From: Phylloscopus collybita
Lineage: Eukaryota; Chordata; Aves; Passeriformes; Phylloscopidae
Reading direction: 5' to 3'
DNA: 64,000 bases
NCBI GenBank assembly: GCA_027886175.1
Contig: JAJNNQ010000006.1
Coordinates: 61,746,001-61,810,000, forward strand
Part shown: in pieces, positions 21,611 through 32,621 of the stretch
How positions within the stretch are numbered: position 1 is the stretch's first letter
Layout of the letters: each line of letters begins with the position of its first letter
Made by a program: the position numbers and the translations under genes
The notes under the pieces: generated by a model
What the model saw: only the letters and a program-made list of their open reading frames with translations
The model's database searches: none
Told to the model about the DNA's origin: nothing

Positions 21611-22168
21611 TTCCCTCTCTTCCACGTGGACTGGGCTGTCTCTTGCTGTCCAAGGTGCAGGAGGAACTCAAGGCCCCCAAGCTCAGCTGCTCTGGACTTC
21701 TCCCAGCTCAAAGAAGAGCTCCCAGATGCACCTCTGGACACCCAAACTGTGCTTCAGTAGCTTGGATTCCAGGGAATTTTCACTCAGGAACTGTGGTTCC
21801 CTCTCTTCCACGTGGGCTGGGCTGTGCCTTGCTGTCCAAGGTGCAGGAGGAACTCAAGGCCCCCAAGCTCAGCTGCTGTGGACTTCTCCCAGCTCAAAGA
21901 AGAGCTCCCAGATGCACCTCTGGACACCCAAACTGTGCTTCAGTAGCTTGGATTCCAGGGAATTTTCACTCAGAAACTGTGGTTCCCTCTCTTCCACGTG
22001 GGCTGGGTTGTGCCTTGCTGTCCAAGGTGCAGGAGGAACTCAAGGCCCCCAAGCTCAGCTGCTCTGGACTTCTCCCAGCTGAAAGAAGAGCTCCCAGATG
22101 CACCTCTGGACACCCAAACTGTGCTTCAGTAGCTTGGATTCCAGGGAATTTTCACTCAGAAACTGTGG
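21611..22168. repeat. Three tandem copies of a 186-bp unit
   Basis: Units start at 21611, 21797 and 21983 (TTCCCTCTCTTCCACGTGG) and end before 22169. Only a handful of substitutions separate them, so the triplication is recent or homogenised. Because 186 is a multiple of three, two plus-strand frames stay open through the array (21591-22082 and 21643-22302), giving a 62-residue repeat. The repeated peptides show no domain I recognise. Open frames in two registers argue against selected coding, though a repeat-bearing exon cannot be excluded. Confidence 0.95.
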
Positions 22169-23393
22169 TTCTCTCTCTTGGCCAGCTTGGAAGTTCTAAA
22201 GAGCCTCCTCTGGCCAATTTTTCTTCATTCCCACCCCAGCAATTAGCTGGACAGCCTCCCTGGATTCCTGCATCATCCGCTTGTCTGCTGAGGCAAATTT
22301 AATAAAGTTTCCAGGAGAAAACATCTCCCAGACCAAGCTCCAGTTACTTTTTGATGCCTCCCAGGAGCAAGTCTGGACTAACAGAGCCCCCAGCAATTGA
22401 ATTCCACCTTTTTCTGTCTGCTTCCCTTCCCGGGGAGCTGCTCCAAAGGGAGGCTCAGTCTCCCTGGCAAATTCCACAGCTGTGTGAAGCGTTCTCAGCC
22501 TCCTTCCACATCTGGGGCTGTAAATCCAAGCCCTCAACATCCACAGATTGCTTCATTTATCTTGGAAAGGCTCTTGAGGATGTGCATGGAACCTAAATTT
22601 TCTCAGCTCCTCACTTCTGATGGGCCCCCCCTCCTTTTATTTTTTTTTTTTTTCACTTTTCCCATCAAAAATTGAAGCCAAATATAGAGATTTCTTATCC
22701 TGCATCCCGATCTAAATAAAAACAGGGCCACAAATCATATTTTTGAGGCTTTTTGCCTTTATGTAATTCGTGGGGTTTTTTTTTTTTCCTGAGGAGCAAA
22801 TTCTCTCTCACTCTTACAATCAGTTGCTCTTGGGCTTGTTTACAGAAGGAGGAGAAAAAAAATTAAGTGACAGCTTCAGAGAGATCCTTTGGTGAGATCC
22901 CATTTACAAATGTGCCCACCAAGTCCTTTTTCCCAGGAGAAAAGAAGCAGGAACCAATGACAGAAAACCTTGTCCTGCTCCTAGATCCTGAGTCTTTCCC
23001 CTCCTGTCAGCCCTGTTGGTTTTTCAGGACACATTTAACTATTTCTGGGGGTTCCTTGCTTTTTCTCCTGCACACTGACTCCACTTTGGAGGAGTGAAGT
23101 CACTGCCCTCATCTATTTTTTTCCTCCCATGGAACTTCCTCCAGGGCAAAGCTTTTGCCTGGAGGCAAGTAGTAACACCTTGCTCTAAACAACTCAATAT
23201 TCTGTTAAATCCAGCTCTTCCTCCAGTCCTTCCACCCCTAAACCCAGTTTTACTCCCTCAGGCATTCCTGGCATTCAGCTGCTGGGGCTACACAAAGCAA
23301 CCTGATCATTATCCAGGGTCTTGCTGGGCACAGCCTGGGGATGAACCTCAAAAAAAAAAAAAAAAAAAAAAAGGGGATTTGGGCCTTTCTCAC
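22169..23393. other. No recognised feature
   Basis: Homopolymers at 22638-22654 (T) and 23350-23372 (A). The last five bases, CTCAC, are the left flank duplication of the older LTR of the nested pair. Confidence 0.45.
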
Positions 23394-24137
23394 TGTCCTG
23401 ATTTGGAAAGACAGGTGTCTGCTAAGGAAGGCAGGAGCCTCTCTTGGAATGGAGAATTTAAACCCCTTCCTCCAAATTATTATTATTTTGAAATAAAGGG
23501 GCTCTCAGGCAGAGATATGGGAATAGGAAGAACAGTTCTTTACTAGGAAAATTAAAATAAAAATTAAAAACTAAATTTAAGAAAAAAATAAAAATGAAAA
23601 AATTATTAAAAATTAAAATAAAAAAAAATGTAGTAGTGCAAAAACCCAACCAAACAAAAAGAAAACCCTGACAGGGTCAGAGCACAGCTGCCAGCCTGTT
23701 GTTGGTCAGGGTGCTGGGAGCAGCCCAGCCCAGCCCTCCTGCAGTGCCAGCTGTGGCTCTGGTGCAGCAGAGATGATCCTGGAGCAGGGTGCAGCTCCCT
23801 CTGAAGCTCCAGGGGTGCTGAGCTGGCTCTGGCTCCCTCTGGGAATGCAGAGCACACAGGCTGCCCTGGGGCTCTGGATCCCAGCTTGGATCCAGCTGGG
23901 AATGCTGGGCTCCTCCCCTGGCTGGAGCCTCTCCCCATGGGCTGCTGGAATTGGATCAGCCCTGCAGTGAGCCTGGATGGCCCCTGGACAGCAGATAGCC
24001 CTGGGGGGAGGGTGGGTCCTGGCAGGGATAAAGAACACTGCCCCAGCTGGTTTAACAGAAGATATCCCCCCAGAGTTATGAGGGATGGGTCCTGGCAGGG
24101 ATAAAGAACACTGCCCTAGGTGGTTTAGGCAGCTGGA
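23394..24137 (-). mobile_element. Solo LTR, family A copy 3, left part (interrupted)
   Basis: A diverged family A LTR starting TGTCCTGATTTGG. It keeps the family landmarks (AGAACAGTTCTTTACT at about 23529, CCTGACAGGGTCAGAGC at 23666, GCAGAGATGATCCTGG) but lacks the 20-bp tandem units and contains an internal repeat of GGATAAAGAACACTGCCC (24025 and 24098). It stops at 24137 where copy 4 begins and resumes at 24942. The two parts total 784 bp, the normal family length. Confidence 0.85.
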
Positions 24138-24941
24138 TGTCTTGGGTTATGGAGCCAGGGGTGTGCATTCTATTTCATCTGTTGAAAGCAGCTGGGAGAT
24201 GTTTTTTTTTTCTTTATCTCTTGTAACTCTGGGAGGAGGGGGGTGGGTGCCTTCTGATAAGGGGCCAGCTGTTCAAACCAGGTGGGGCAGGGTTTGTTAT
24301 CTCTGTCACCACCCCTCCTCCCTCCAGGGGATCTCTGCTGCTGATGGGCCATGAAGGCTCACCAAGGACAGGACACATTCCATCATCCCAGTGGGAGATG
24401 CTCCACCCAGTGGGGGGAGCCAACCATTCCTACCTGGATAAAAACTGAGACTCAGGAACACCAGGGATCTGGTTCCACTGGATTCCTGGAGGAAGACTGG
24501 ACCCTTCTCACCACCCCTGGACCCTTCTCACCATCTCTGGACCCTTCTCACCATCCCTGGACCCTTCTCACCATCCCTGGACCCTTTTCTCTCAGGATCA
24601 TCTCTGCTCCACCAGAACCACCTCTGCCACTCCAGGAGGACTCACTGTGGGCTGCTCCCAACCCCCTGACCAACAGGGTGTCAGGTTGGAGCTCTGACTC
24701 TGTCAGGGTTCTCCAAAATTGTTGTTTGTTTGTTTGCTGGTTTGGTTGGGTGGTTTTGTTTTCTACTACATTTGTATTGTTAATATTCCCAGTAAAGAAC
24801 TGTTATTCCTATTCCCAAATCTTTGCCTGAAAGCCCTGAATTGCAAAATTATAATTTGGAGGGGTTGAGGGGTTTCTATTCTCCATTCCAAGGGAAACTC
24901 CAGCTTTCCCTGGCAGACACCTGTCTCTCCAAACCAAGACA
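24138..24941 (+). mobile_element. Solo LTR, family A copy 4, nested in copy 3
   Basis: An 804-bp, well preserved LTR in the opposite orientation to its host, from TGTCTTGGG to CCAAGACA, with flanks CTGGA (24133-24137) and CTGGT (24942-24946), a 4/5 duplication. A TATA-like GGATAAAAAC lies at about 24437, four 20-bp units at about 24498-24577, and AGTAAA at 24791-24796. It is closely similar to copy 2. Confidence 0.92.
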
Positions 24942-24981
24942 CTGGTATTTCTGGTTGTATCTTGCATTGCAACCCAAGGCA
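24942..24981 (-). mobile_element. Solo LTR, family A copy 3, right remnant
   Basis: The terminal 40 bp of the interrupted LTR, ending GCAACCCAAGGCA against the consensus CATAACCCAAGACA. The flanking CTTAC (24982-24986) matches CTCAC (23389-23393) at 4/5. Confidence 0.75.
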
Positions 24982-25514
24982 CTTACACACAGGAATAAAG
25001 TTTTCTTGTCCTTTTTTTAAAATAATTTCTTCAGATCATGGCCTCAGAGACCTTCTGTGTGTCCCAGGTGGGCTGAGGCAGGGACCTGACTGATTTCTGA
25101 GTCGATTAAATCCTGTGCCTGCCCTTGAGACCAGACCCTCTGCCAGGTTTTCTGCTGCTCCCAAATCCAAGCCTGGAAGATCAGTTTTGCCTTGGATAGT
25201 TCTTTCTACGGTAATTTCTGGAACTCAGAAAAGCTGGGGAAAAAAAAGGGAAAAAAACCAAGGTGTTGCTGGAGCAGGGAGGTGGCACCAGGTGACCATG
25301 GGGGCCCTTCCAATCTCCCCCATCCTGGGATTCTCTGCAACAATTTTTTTTTTTTTTGCCTTCAAAAATATTCCTCAGTTTGTGAATGAAACCCTCAGAG
25401 TCAGGATTAGGGAATGTTGGCTTTCCCTAGGGAAGTCAGCAACCCCTGAGCCAGGCTCTTCTCACAGCCAGCTGCTGTGCATGGCAGGATTCATCCCAGC
25501 CTCCAACTGGAGGT
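24982..25514. other. No recognised feature
   Basis: A T run lies at 25346-25358. No element or gene was recognised. Confidence 0.4.
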
Positions 25515-25775
25515 GCTGAAATTTGGGCAAGAAAGTTGAAATTTAGGTTATTTAAAAATGGTATTTAAATTAGGGCAAGAAAGTTGAAATTTAATTTAAA
25601 GACAGTATTGAAAATATGGGCAGTAAGAGTTTAGGTTTAATTCATTTTAAAATTGTGTTTTAATTTGGGCAAGAAAGTTGAAACTTAATGTATTGAAAAA
25701 TTGCATTTCAGTTTGGGCAAGAAAGTTGAAATTTAATTTATTTAAAGATTTTACTGAAATTTGGCCAAGCTGCCT
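25515..25775. repeat. AT-rich minisatellite, about 48-bp unit
   Basis: The core TTTGGGCAAGAAAGTTGAAA recurs at about 25522, 25570, 25666 and 25712, with decayed copies at 25617 and 25760, giving a regular 46-49 bp spacing. Confidence 0.9.
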
Positions 25776-26634
25776 CTGCTGGAAGAGGCATCTCCCCCCA
25801 GACTTTGGAAGTTCCCATCTCCAGACATTTTCCAGCTGACCCAGTTCACCCACAGCCCTCATTTACCTCAGCAAAAAAAAAAGAGAATCTTTCATCTGGA
25901 CTTTTATTTCTATACTTCTGCAAATTCCAGGTTTATATCACAGAGATCTGGGGGGGAAAAATATAACCCTTCAGGGGTTAATAAGGATGGAAACATCCTC
26001 ACCTGGCTGAATTCCAGTTCAAGAGCTCACCCAGACCCTTGTCACCTCCTGTCACACAAAGCTGCACTCCCAAATCAAATAATACTCAATCAAGCCCCTT
26101 AGAGGACTCTGAAGTAAATAATTTGCAGCATTTTAGCCCAAATTACTGCCATTTACTCCCTATTATTGTTCAAACAACTCCCAAGACATCAACAGGGTTT
26201 TATAAACACAGAAAGCAGGGAGATCTCAGCCCATAAAAGCTTTGGATGGGAACAAAAGGGAGCAGTAAATGAGGGCAGACTCTCCTGTGGGGGCTGAGGG
26301 AATGGTTACAACCAGGATGGATCATTTGGTGGAGCTGTAAAAATAAAATTGTGCATTTTTTTCAGTTGATATTTCTGGCACTTAATGCTTGAAAAGCTTC
26401 TGCCTGAAACCTTCTGGGTTTATTTGCAGGGAAACGTTTGCTCCATCAGTCAAGAAACTGCAGGATTGGCCTGAAGTCCCTGTTTTAAGCAGAATCTCCA
26501 GGTCTGAGCATCCAGACTCTTGGGAGAAGCCAGGGAATGATGACCCCAGGCCAATCCCAGGTTGTCTCCCAAGGAGTGGAGCTTTCCTTGGAAAAACCCT
26601 GCTCTTGTTTCCCCATCAACCTAGCTGAGGAGGG
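25776..26634. other. No recognised feature
   Basis: Single-copy-looking sequence with no recognisable exon or repeat. Confidence 0.4.
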
Positions 26635-26862
26635 AAGGGGATGGAAAGAGGGAGGTTCAGGTGAGACAGGAGAGAAAATTTTCCCTGGCAGAGGGGTCAG
26701 GCCTTGGGATGAGCTGCCCAGGGAGGTTTGGAGTCCCTGGAATTGTCCCAGAGCAGTCTGGATGTGGCCCTTGGGGACAGGGTTTGGCTGCTGCTGGTGC
26801 TGCTGGGGTGGCACTGGGTGACCCTGAGGGGCTCTTCCCACCTCGGTGATCCCATGGAATAA
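26635..26862 (+). mobile_element. CR1 3' fragment, older subfamily
   Basis: Sense CR1 with TTTTCCCTGGCAGAGGGGTC, GATGAGCTGCCCAGGGAGG and GATGTGGCCCTTGGGGACAG, ending CTTCCCACCTCGGTGATCC. It differs from the dominant subfamily in this window. Confidence 0.85.
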
Positions 26863-27034
26863 AAGCCAAAGGCTCCTGCACACCCACCAAACATTCAGGG
26901 GCCACAACTCACAATTCATCTGCTCCCAGGCTGGACACCTTGAGGGCTGTGAGGAGTCTCCAGGATGGTCCCTCCCATCCAAAGGTCAGGTTCCTGCAAA
27001 GCCAAAGGGATGAGCTGGAGTTGAGGTGAGCTTT

Positions 27035-27140
27035 AGAGTGACAGTCTGGGTGTGGCCCTTGGGGACAGGGTTTGGGTGATGCTGCTGCTGCTGGGGTGGC
27101 ACTGGATGGTCCTGGAGGGGCTCATTCCACTGCCATGGGA
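27035..27140 (+). mobile_element. CR1 3' fragment, same subfamily
   Basis: Repeats the distal part of the preceding CR1 (GTGTGGCCCTTGGGGACAGG, GGTCCTGGAGGGGCTCATTC) with an intervening GCTGCTGCTGCTG run. It is either a separate insertion or a local duplication. Confidence 0.75.
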
Positions 27141-27614
27141 GTGTCACCAGCTCAGCCCTGTCCTTACCACAGCAGTGGCAAAAATCACCTTTTGCAGTGA
27201 CAGGTGGCAACGATTTTATTTCATTTTAATCCGTTATATTAAATAGCTTAAATATGATAATTCAATATGATCAGATGACCCTTTCTGATTAGAAATCAGG
27301 TTATCACCTCCTGCTAAATCCCGAATCCTGCAGCTTGTGACACACATCCCCTTCTCCCACACCTTCCAAGGCCACCTGGATGTCACAGCTTCCCCTCAGG
27401 AATGGCCTGGCACAGAGGTTCTTCCCCTTCCAAAAATTTACTCACTGTTGGGATAACCACAGGCACAGGGATGAGGAAATATGAGCAAGTCTGTGCAGAG
27501 CTCGGTGGTGACTCCTGAAATTCCCCAGTTTGGAGGTGATTCCCAGAGTTTCCTTCAAAAAAAATTCCAGCACAACCTCCCCTGTCACCATGGCAGAGTC
27601 GTCCTGCTGATTGT
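27141..27614. other. No recognised feature
   Basis: AT-rich around 27210-27300. Nothing was named. Confidence 0.4.
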
Positions 27615-27785
27615 GCCAGTGAGAGAATCACAGAATTGTGGAATCATGGAATGGGTTGGGTTGGAATGGACCTTAAAGATCATCTTGTGCCACCTTCCAC
27701 TCTCCCAGGTGGCTCCAGGCCCCATCCAAGGTAGCCTTGGACACTTCCAGGGATGCAGGGGCAGCCACAGCTTCTGTGGGCAGAA
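27615..27785 (-). mobile_element. CR1 3' fragment
   Basis: Antisense CR1 with the tip repeat GAATCACAGAATTGTGGAATC, then GGTTGGAATGGACCTTAAAG and CAGGGGCAGCCACAGCTTC. Confidence 0.85.
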
Positions 27786-28989
27786 GATTGGTGAAACCTT
27801 CTCTTCCCTTCATAAAACACAAGGACGAAGCTGGCCAGTGTTCCAAGGGCTGCTGACCCCTGGAATTCCCTTTGGAGAGCTCACAGGGAGAGCCTTCCCC
27901 AGAGCAGGAGCTTCCCCAGAAGGGTGGGGTGTATCTCAGCACTTCCCTGCCCCAGAAATTAAAGCAAAGTGGAGCTAAGCAAATCTGTTAGGGAGGGTTC
28001 TCTGCAGGGTTTGGGTGGTTTGGAGCAAATGGGGCCTGGGGCCACCCTCTGAAGGTTGGGAATGACCTGGGAACAATGAAGAGCTGCCCAGTCCACGGGC
28101 ACCAGGGGCCATGTCACAGAAAACAGGGCCACTGTGTGCCTGGAAACCACAATGGGATGGACAACACACGGCCAGGATAATTCCTTTTTCCATCCCAATC
28201 TCCCCCATTTCCCTTTCCCAGGCTGAAGGTGCCCTACAGACTCGTCCCATATCGTCCCCACCTTCCCCAAGCCCAGCTCTGAGCAGCACCCAGGGCGAGC
28301 CCATCCTGAAGCAATCAAGGAGCATTCCAGATGGGACACATGGAAATATTTCCATCCTCACAGCAATGCTGAGCCCACAGCCCACAGGGAAAAGCAGGGC
28401 TGCAAAGGCTTTGGCAAGAGAGGTTGTTCAAAACCCAGCAGGGCCCCAAATTCCTCCGTGTGCTGCCATTGTGCAAACACCTGTGGATCTGCAGGAACTC
28501 ATTCCACCTGCCTGGGAGGGCCTGGGACACTCAGAGCAAAGCTCTGGCAGTTGGAGAACATCAATAATTCAAAACCTGTGTGTGACTCACGCTGCCCAAC
28601 CCATCCCCCTAAGGTTACTTGGACTTAATCTTCACAGAAGGTACATTGTTATTTCTTCCTCCAAAAAGCCATGAATAATTTACCATTCATTACCCAAAAA
28701 CTAATCTTTTTTTTTTCTTTTCTATGATGATTTTTTTTTTTTACAATTAGCTTCATCTGAAAGAATGAGAAAGCAGAGAAAATGTTCATTTCCCAACCTC
28801 TTCTTAGTTCATTGTTGTTGAGCATGAAAGTATCCCTCAGAAATCTGTAGTTAGCAAAGGATGACATTTTTGGGGTTTCGTTTGAAGAACTGCATTTGTT
28901 TGGAAAGCAAAATTCACCTCTGCTCTGAAAAAAAAGTGACCTGGGGAAAGAAAAAAGAAAAAAAAAAAAGGTGAAAAAAGCTGGAAAAA
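27786..28989. other. No recognised feature
   Basis: T runs at 28706-28740 and A runs near 28953-28970. Open frames in the GC-rich part (27960-28670) overlap on both strands. Confidence 0.4.
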
Positions 28990-29100
28990 AGCTGGATATT
29001 TGGACAATGCTCTGAGGAACAGGGTGGGATTGTTGGCTGTCATTGCAGGACTGGATGATCCTTGCGGGTCCTTCCAGCTCAGGATATTCCATGATTCTAA
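28990..29100 (+). mobile_element. CR1 3' end, older subfamily
   Basis: GACTGGATGATCCTTGCGGG, then TCCTTCCAGCTCAGGATATT and CCATGATTCT, the classic CR1 tail. Only about 110 bp is recognisable. Confidence 0.85.
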
Positions 29101-29527
29101 AGGAATGCATCAGAAGTCACACTTGAGGCTACCAGAGGAACATGGACTGCTGGAGTCTTGTTCTCCCTGCTTGGCAGAAGTTGACAAATCCTCCAGAGTT
29201 CCAGCTGGGACCATTGGAAATGTCCCCAGCCAGAGCAGCTTCCTTGGCCTGCAGCGGTGAAAAACCATCCCTGCATAGTAGGCCTCGCTCATGGGATCAG
29301 GGGGAATCTGGCCCCTGCTGGTTTCTGTGTGGGAATTCACGCCTGATCCCACTGGGAATGAGACCTGATCCCACTGGGAATGAGACCTGATCCCACTGGG
29401 AATGAGACCTGCAGTGTGGGGCCTGTAGCAGTTACCACACAAACTGATTTCCATGGGATTGCTCCACCTGGCTGAGCTGCACACATTTCCCAGAGGTTTC
29501 ATTTTGGTGTCCAGACACTTTGATGGG
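29101..29527. repeat. Unannotated stretch with a 22-bp tandem repeat
   Basis: Three units of GATCCCACTGGGAATGAGACCT lie at about 29345-29410. The rest is unrecognised. Confidence 0.7.
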
Positions 29528-30291
29528 TGTCTTGGTTTGGAAAGACAGGTATCAGCCAGGGAAAGCTGGAGTTTTCTTTAGAATGGAGAATGTAAACCCC
29601 TCACTCTCGCCCAATTATAATTTTGCAATTCAGGGCTTTCAGGCAAAGATTTGGGAATAGGAATAACAGTTCTTTACTGGGAATATTAACAATACAAATG
29701 TAGTAGAAAACAAAACCACCCAACCAAACCAGCAAACAAACAAAAATTTTGGAGAACCCTGACAGAGTCAGAGCTCCAACCTGACACCCTGTTGGTCAGG
29801 GGGTTGGGAGCAGCCCACAGTGAGTCCTCCTGGAGTGGCAGAGGTGGTTCTGGTGGAGCAGAGATGATCCTGAGAGAAAAGGGTCCAGGGATGGTGAGAA
29901 GGGCCCAGGGATGGTGAGAAGGGCCCAGGGATGGTGAGAAGGGTCCAGTCTTCCTCCAGGAATCCAGTGGAACCAGATCCCTGGTGTTCCTGAGTCTCAG
30001 TTTTTATCCAGGTAGGAATGGTTGGCTCCCCCCACTGGGTGGAGCATCTCCCACTGGGATGATGGAATGTGGATGTGCTGCTCTGGGGAGGAGAACAGCT
30101 TGGGGAGTCTTAATGGCCCATTGTGAAAAGAGATAACAAACCCTGCCCCACCTGGTTTGAACAGCTGGCCCATTATCAGAAGGCATCTGCTCCCCTCCTC
30201 CCAGAGTTACAAGAGATAAAGAAAAACATCTCCCCAACTGCTTTCAGCAAATGAAATAGAATACACATTTTTGGTTCCATAAACCAAGACA
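29528..30291 (-). mobile_element. Solo LTR, family A copy 5
   Basis: A 764-bp LTR from TGTCTTGG to CCAAGACA. Flanks ATGGG (29523-29527) and GTGGG (30292-30296) share four of five bases. It holds three 20-bp units at about 29880-29940 and is close in sequence to copy 6, including the GGGGAGGAGAACAGC segment near 30090. Confidence 0.9.
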
Positions 30292-30859
30292 GTGGGTTTG
30301 GGATGGGATTAGGCCCCTGTTCCACCATCACTGCCAGCCAAAAATCCCCCCAAAAAGGGTCTTGCCCTCAGCCCCTGGGTTTCTCCCAAGCACTCAATTC
30401 CTCCCTTCAGGGTTCCTGTGGGGGATCCAGCTGGGATGCTGGCCTGGGTTCAAACACACCTCTCCTTTTGGGGAGTGTGATTTAACCTGCAGCAGTTCCC
30501 AACACTGCAACCCATTGTTCCCCTCTCCAGCTGCTGCTTCTGTGCCTCACCAACCCTGGACTGACACAACTCCTGCATCAGCCCTTGGCTCTGAGCAAGC
30601 AGAGCCTCCTGCTCCTCACACAGGAGATTATTTGGGCCAGGGCTGAGGTAGCCCTTGGCTCCTAACGGAGTTCCAAATGAAATCCCATCCTCCAGGGCAC
30701 AAAAATCCTGAAAAACCAACTCCTAAGAGAGAATAAACCCCAACAGGAAAACCACCAACAATGAGCTTGGAATCCAACACGTCCAAAGGGGGAAAGAGGG
30801 CTTGGGACAAGGAAAACACCTGTGGTGCTGGAGCAAGTTAAATTCAGCAAATCCCACCA
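30292..30859. other. No recognised feature
   Basis: No mobile element or exon was recognised. Confidence 0.4.
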
Positions 30860-31000
30860 ATCACAGGGTTCCAGACTGGTTTGGGCTGGAAGGGACATTA
30901 AAGCTCATCCCATTCCACCCCTGCCACGGGCACCTTCCACTGTCCCAGGCTGTTCCAAGCCCAAATGCCCAACATGGCCTTGGACTCTTCCAGTGATGGG
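30860..31000 (-). mobile_element. CR1 3' fragment
   Basis: Antisense CR1 with CACAGGGTTCCAGACTGG, GGCTGGAAGGGACATTAAAG and CCACTGTCCCAGGCTGTTCC, truncated at about 31000. Confidence 0.85.
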
Positions 31001-31139
31001 GAATGCAGGCAAATTATTTTCTAGAGCAATTGTGGCTTTAATTTGTCTCCTACCATCACAAAAACCTGAAAACCTGTGCAACATTATCACTAGAAATATG
31101 GGGTAAATCCACTTTACAAGTGACACACCACTGTAATGG

Positions 31140-31435
31140 CCAGGTCACTTTAAAATGTATGTATTTTAAAGTATTTTATACATTTTATATAAAATGTATA
31201 TATATTAATATATATCACACAGATATATATATACAGACATACATATAAACCCCTTTTTTCTTTATTTTTATGCTATGGACTGGTTGGGGGTTTTTTTTGT
31301 GTTTTTGGGTGGGTTTTTTGTTTGTTTGGAGTGGGGTTTTTTGGTTTTTTTGGGGGTTTTTTTTGTTTTGGTTTGGGTTTTTTGGGGTTTTGTTTGTTTG
31401 TTTGTTTGTTTTGTTCTGTTTTCTTTTGTTTTTTT
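31140..31435. repeat. Low-complexity block: TA-rich then T/G-rich
   Basis: 31140-31250 is TA-rich (ATATATATTAATATATAT). 31283-31435 is a T/G strand with GGTTTTTTTGG and (TTTG)n units resembling the tract at 3256. Confidence 0.9.
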
Positions 31436-31887
31436 AATAAACTGGTCCCACTGCTTTTAGCAAAAAACCAGCAGTTCAGTATCATAGCAGAGGCTGCTTG
31501 GCTGTGAATTATTTCATTTTTTTGGATGTTATTTTCATTTTTTAAACATTACTTTTAATTTTTTTAAAACATTACTGTTTAGTTTTTGTTGCATATTTGG
31601 GTACCAAGCAGCAGTTTTCCCAGTTTAGATTCTTGTTTAGAAATTCTAGTTTAGCTCCCACAAAGAAAAACTGGAGCACCACACTACTGAAGTTTAAAAC
31701 CTGGCCACTCCTCACCCTCTTTCCTAAGGGTGAGACAGCATTTTCCAAGGAATGGAAAGGACAGAAGGAAGGGAAATATCCATGGATTCCCTTCCAGGTG
31801 GCAGCTCTGCAAGGAGCAGGGGTGAGGGCACACAAATCCCAGAATAAGCTGAGATCCAGAGGGAACTTCAGTCAAATCAGAGGGATC
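31436..31887. other. Mostly unannotated; possible CR1 tip before the LTR
   Basis: CACAAATCCCAGAATAAGC at about 31830 resembles a decayed antisense CR1 tip. The last five bases, GGATC, form the next element's duplication. Confidence 0.4.
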
Positions 31888-32621
31888 TGTCTTGGTTTGG
31901 AAAGACAGGTATCAGCCAGGGAAAGCTGGAGTTTCCCTCGGAATGGAGAATGTAAACCCAACCAAATTATAATTTTGCAATTCAGGGCTTTCAGGCAAAG
32001 ATTTGGGAATGGGAATAACAGCTCTTCACTGGGAATATTAACAATACAAATGTAGTAGAAAACAAAACCACCCAACCAAACCAGCAAACAAACAACAGTC
32101 CTAGAAACCCTGACAGAGTCAGAGCTCCAACCTGACACCCTGTTGGTCAGGGGGTTGGGAGCAGCCCACAGTGAGTCCTCCTGGAGTGGCAGAGGTGGTT
32201 CTGTTGGGGCAGAGATGATCGTGAGAGAAAAGGGTCCAGGGATGGTGAGAAGGGTCCAGGGATGGTGAGAAGGGTCCAGTCTCTCTCCAGGAATCCAGTG
32301 GAACCAGATCCCTGGTGTTCCTGTGTCTCAGTTTTTATCCAGGTAGGAATGGTTGGCTCCCCCCACTGGGTGGAGTATCTCCCAATGGGATGATGAAATG
32401 TGGATGTGCTGCTCTGGGGAGGAGAACAGCCTGGGGAGTCTTAATGGCCCATTGTGAAAAGAGATAAGAAACCCTGCCCCACCTGGTTTAACAGCTGGCC
32501 CATTATCAGAAGGCATCTGCCCCCCTCCTCCCAGAGTTACAAGAGATAAAGTAAAACATCTCCCCAACTGCTTTCAGCAAATGAAATAGAATACACATTT
32601 TTGGTTCCATAACCCAAGACA
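31888..32621 (-). mobile_element. Solo LTR, family A copy 6
   Basis: A 734-bp LTR flanked by a perfect 5-bp duplication GGATC (31883-31887 and 32622-32626). It is the shortest copy, with only two 20-bp units (about 32231-32270) and a small deletion near the right-hand TATTTT-GGGG region. Confidence 0.92.

Noticed and set aside
28638..29110. Possible exon with an adjacent poly(T)/poly(A) tract
   Set aside because: No protein similarity is recognisable and the right part is a CR1 tail.
29345..29410. Three 22-bp repeats considered as a CRISPR-like array
   Set aside because: The units abut with no spacers and the context is avian nuclear DNA, so it is a simple tandem repeat.
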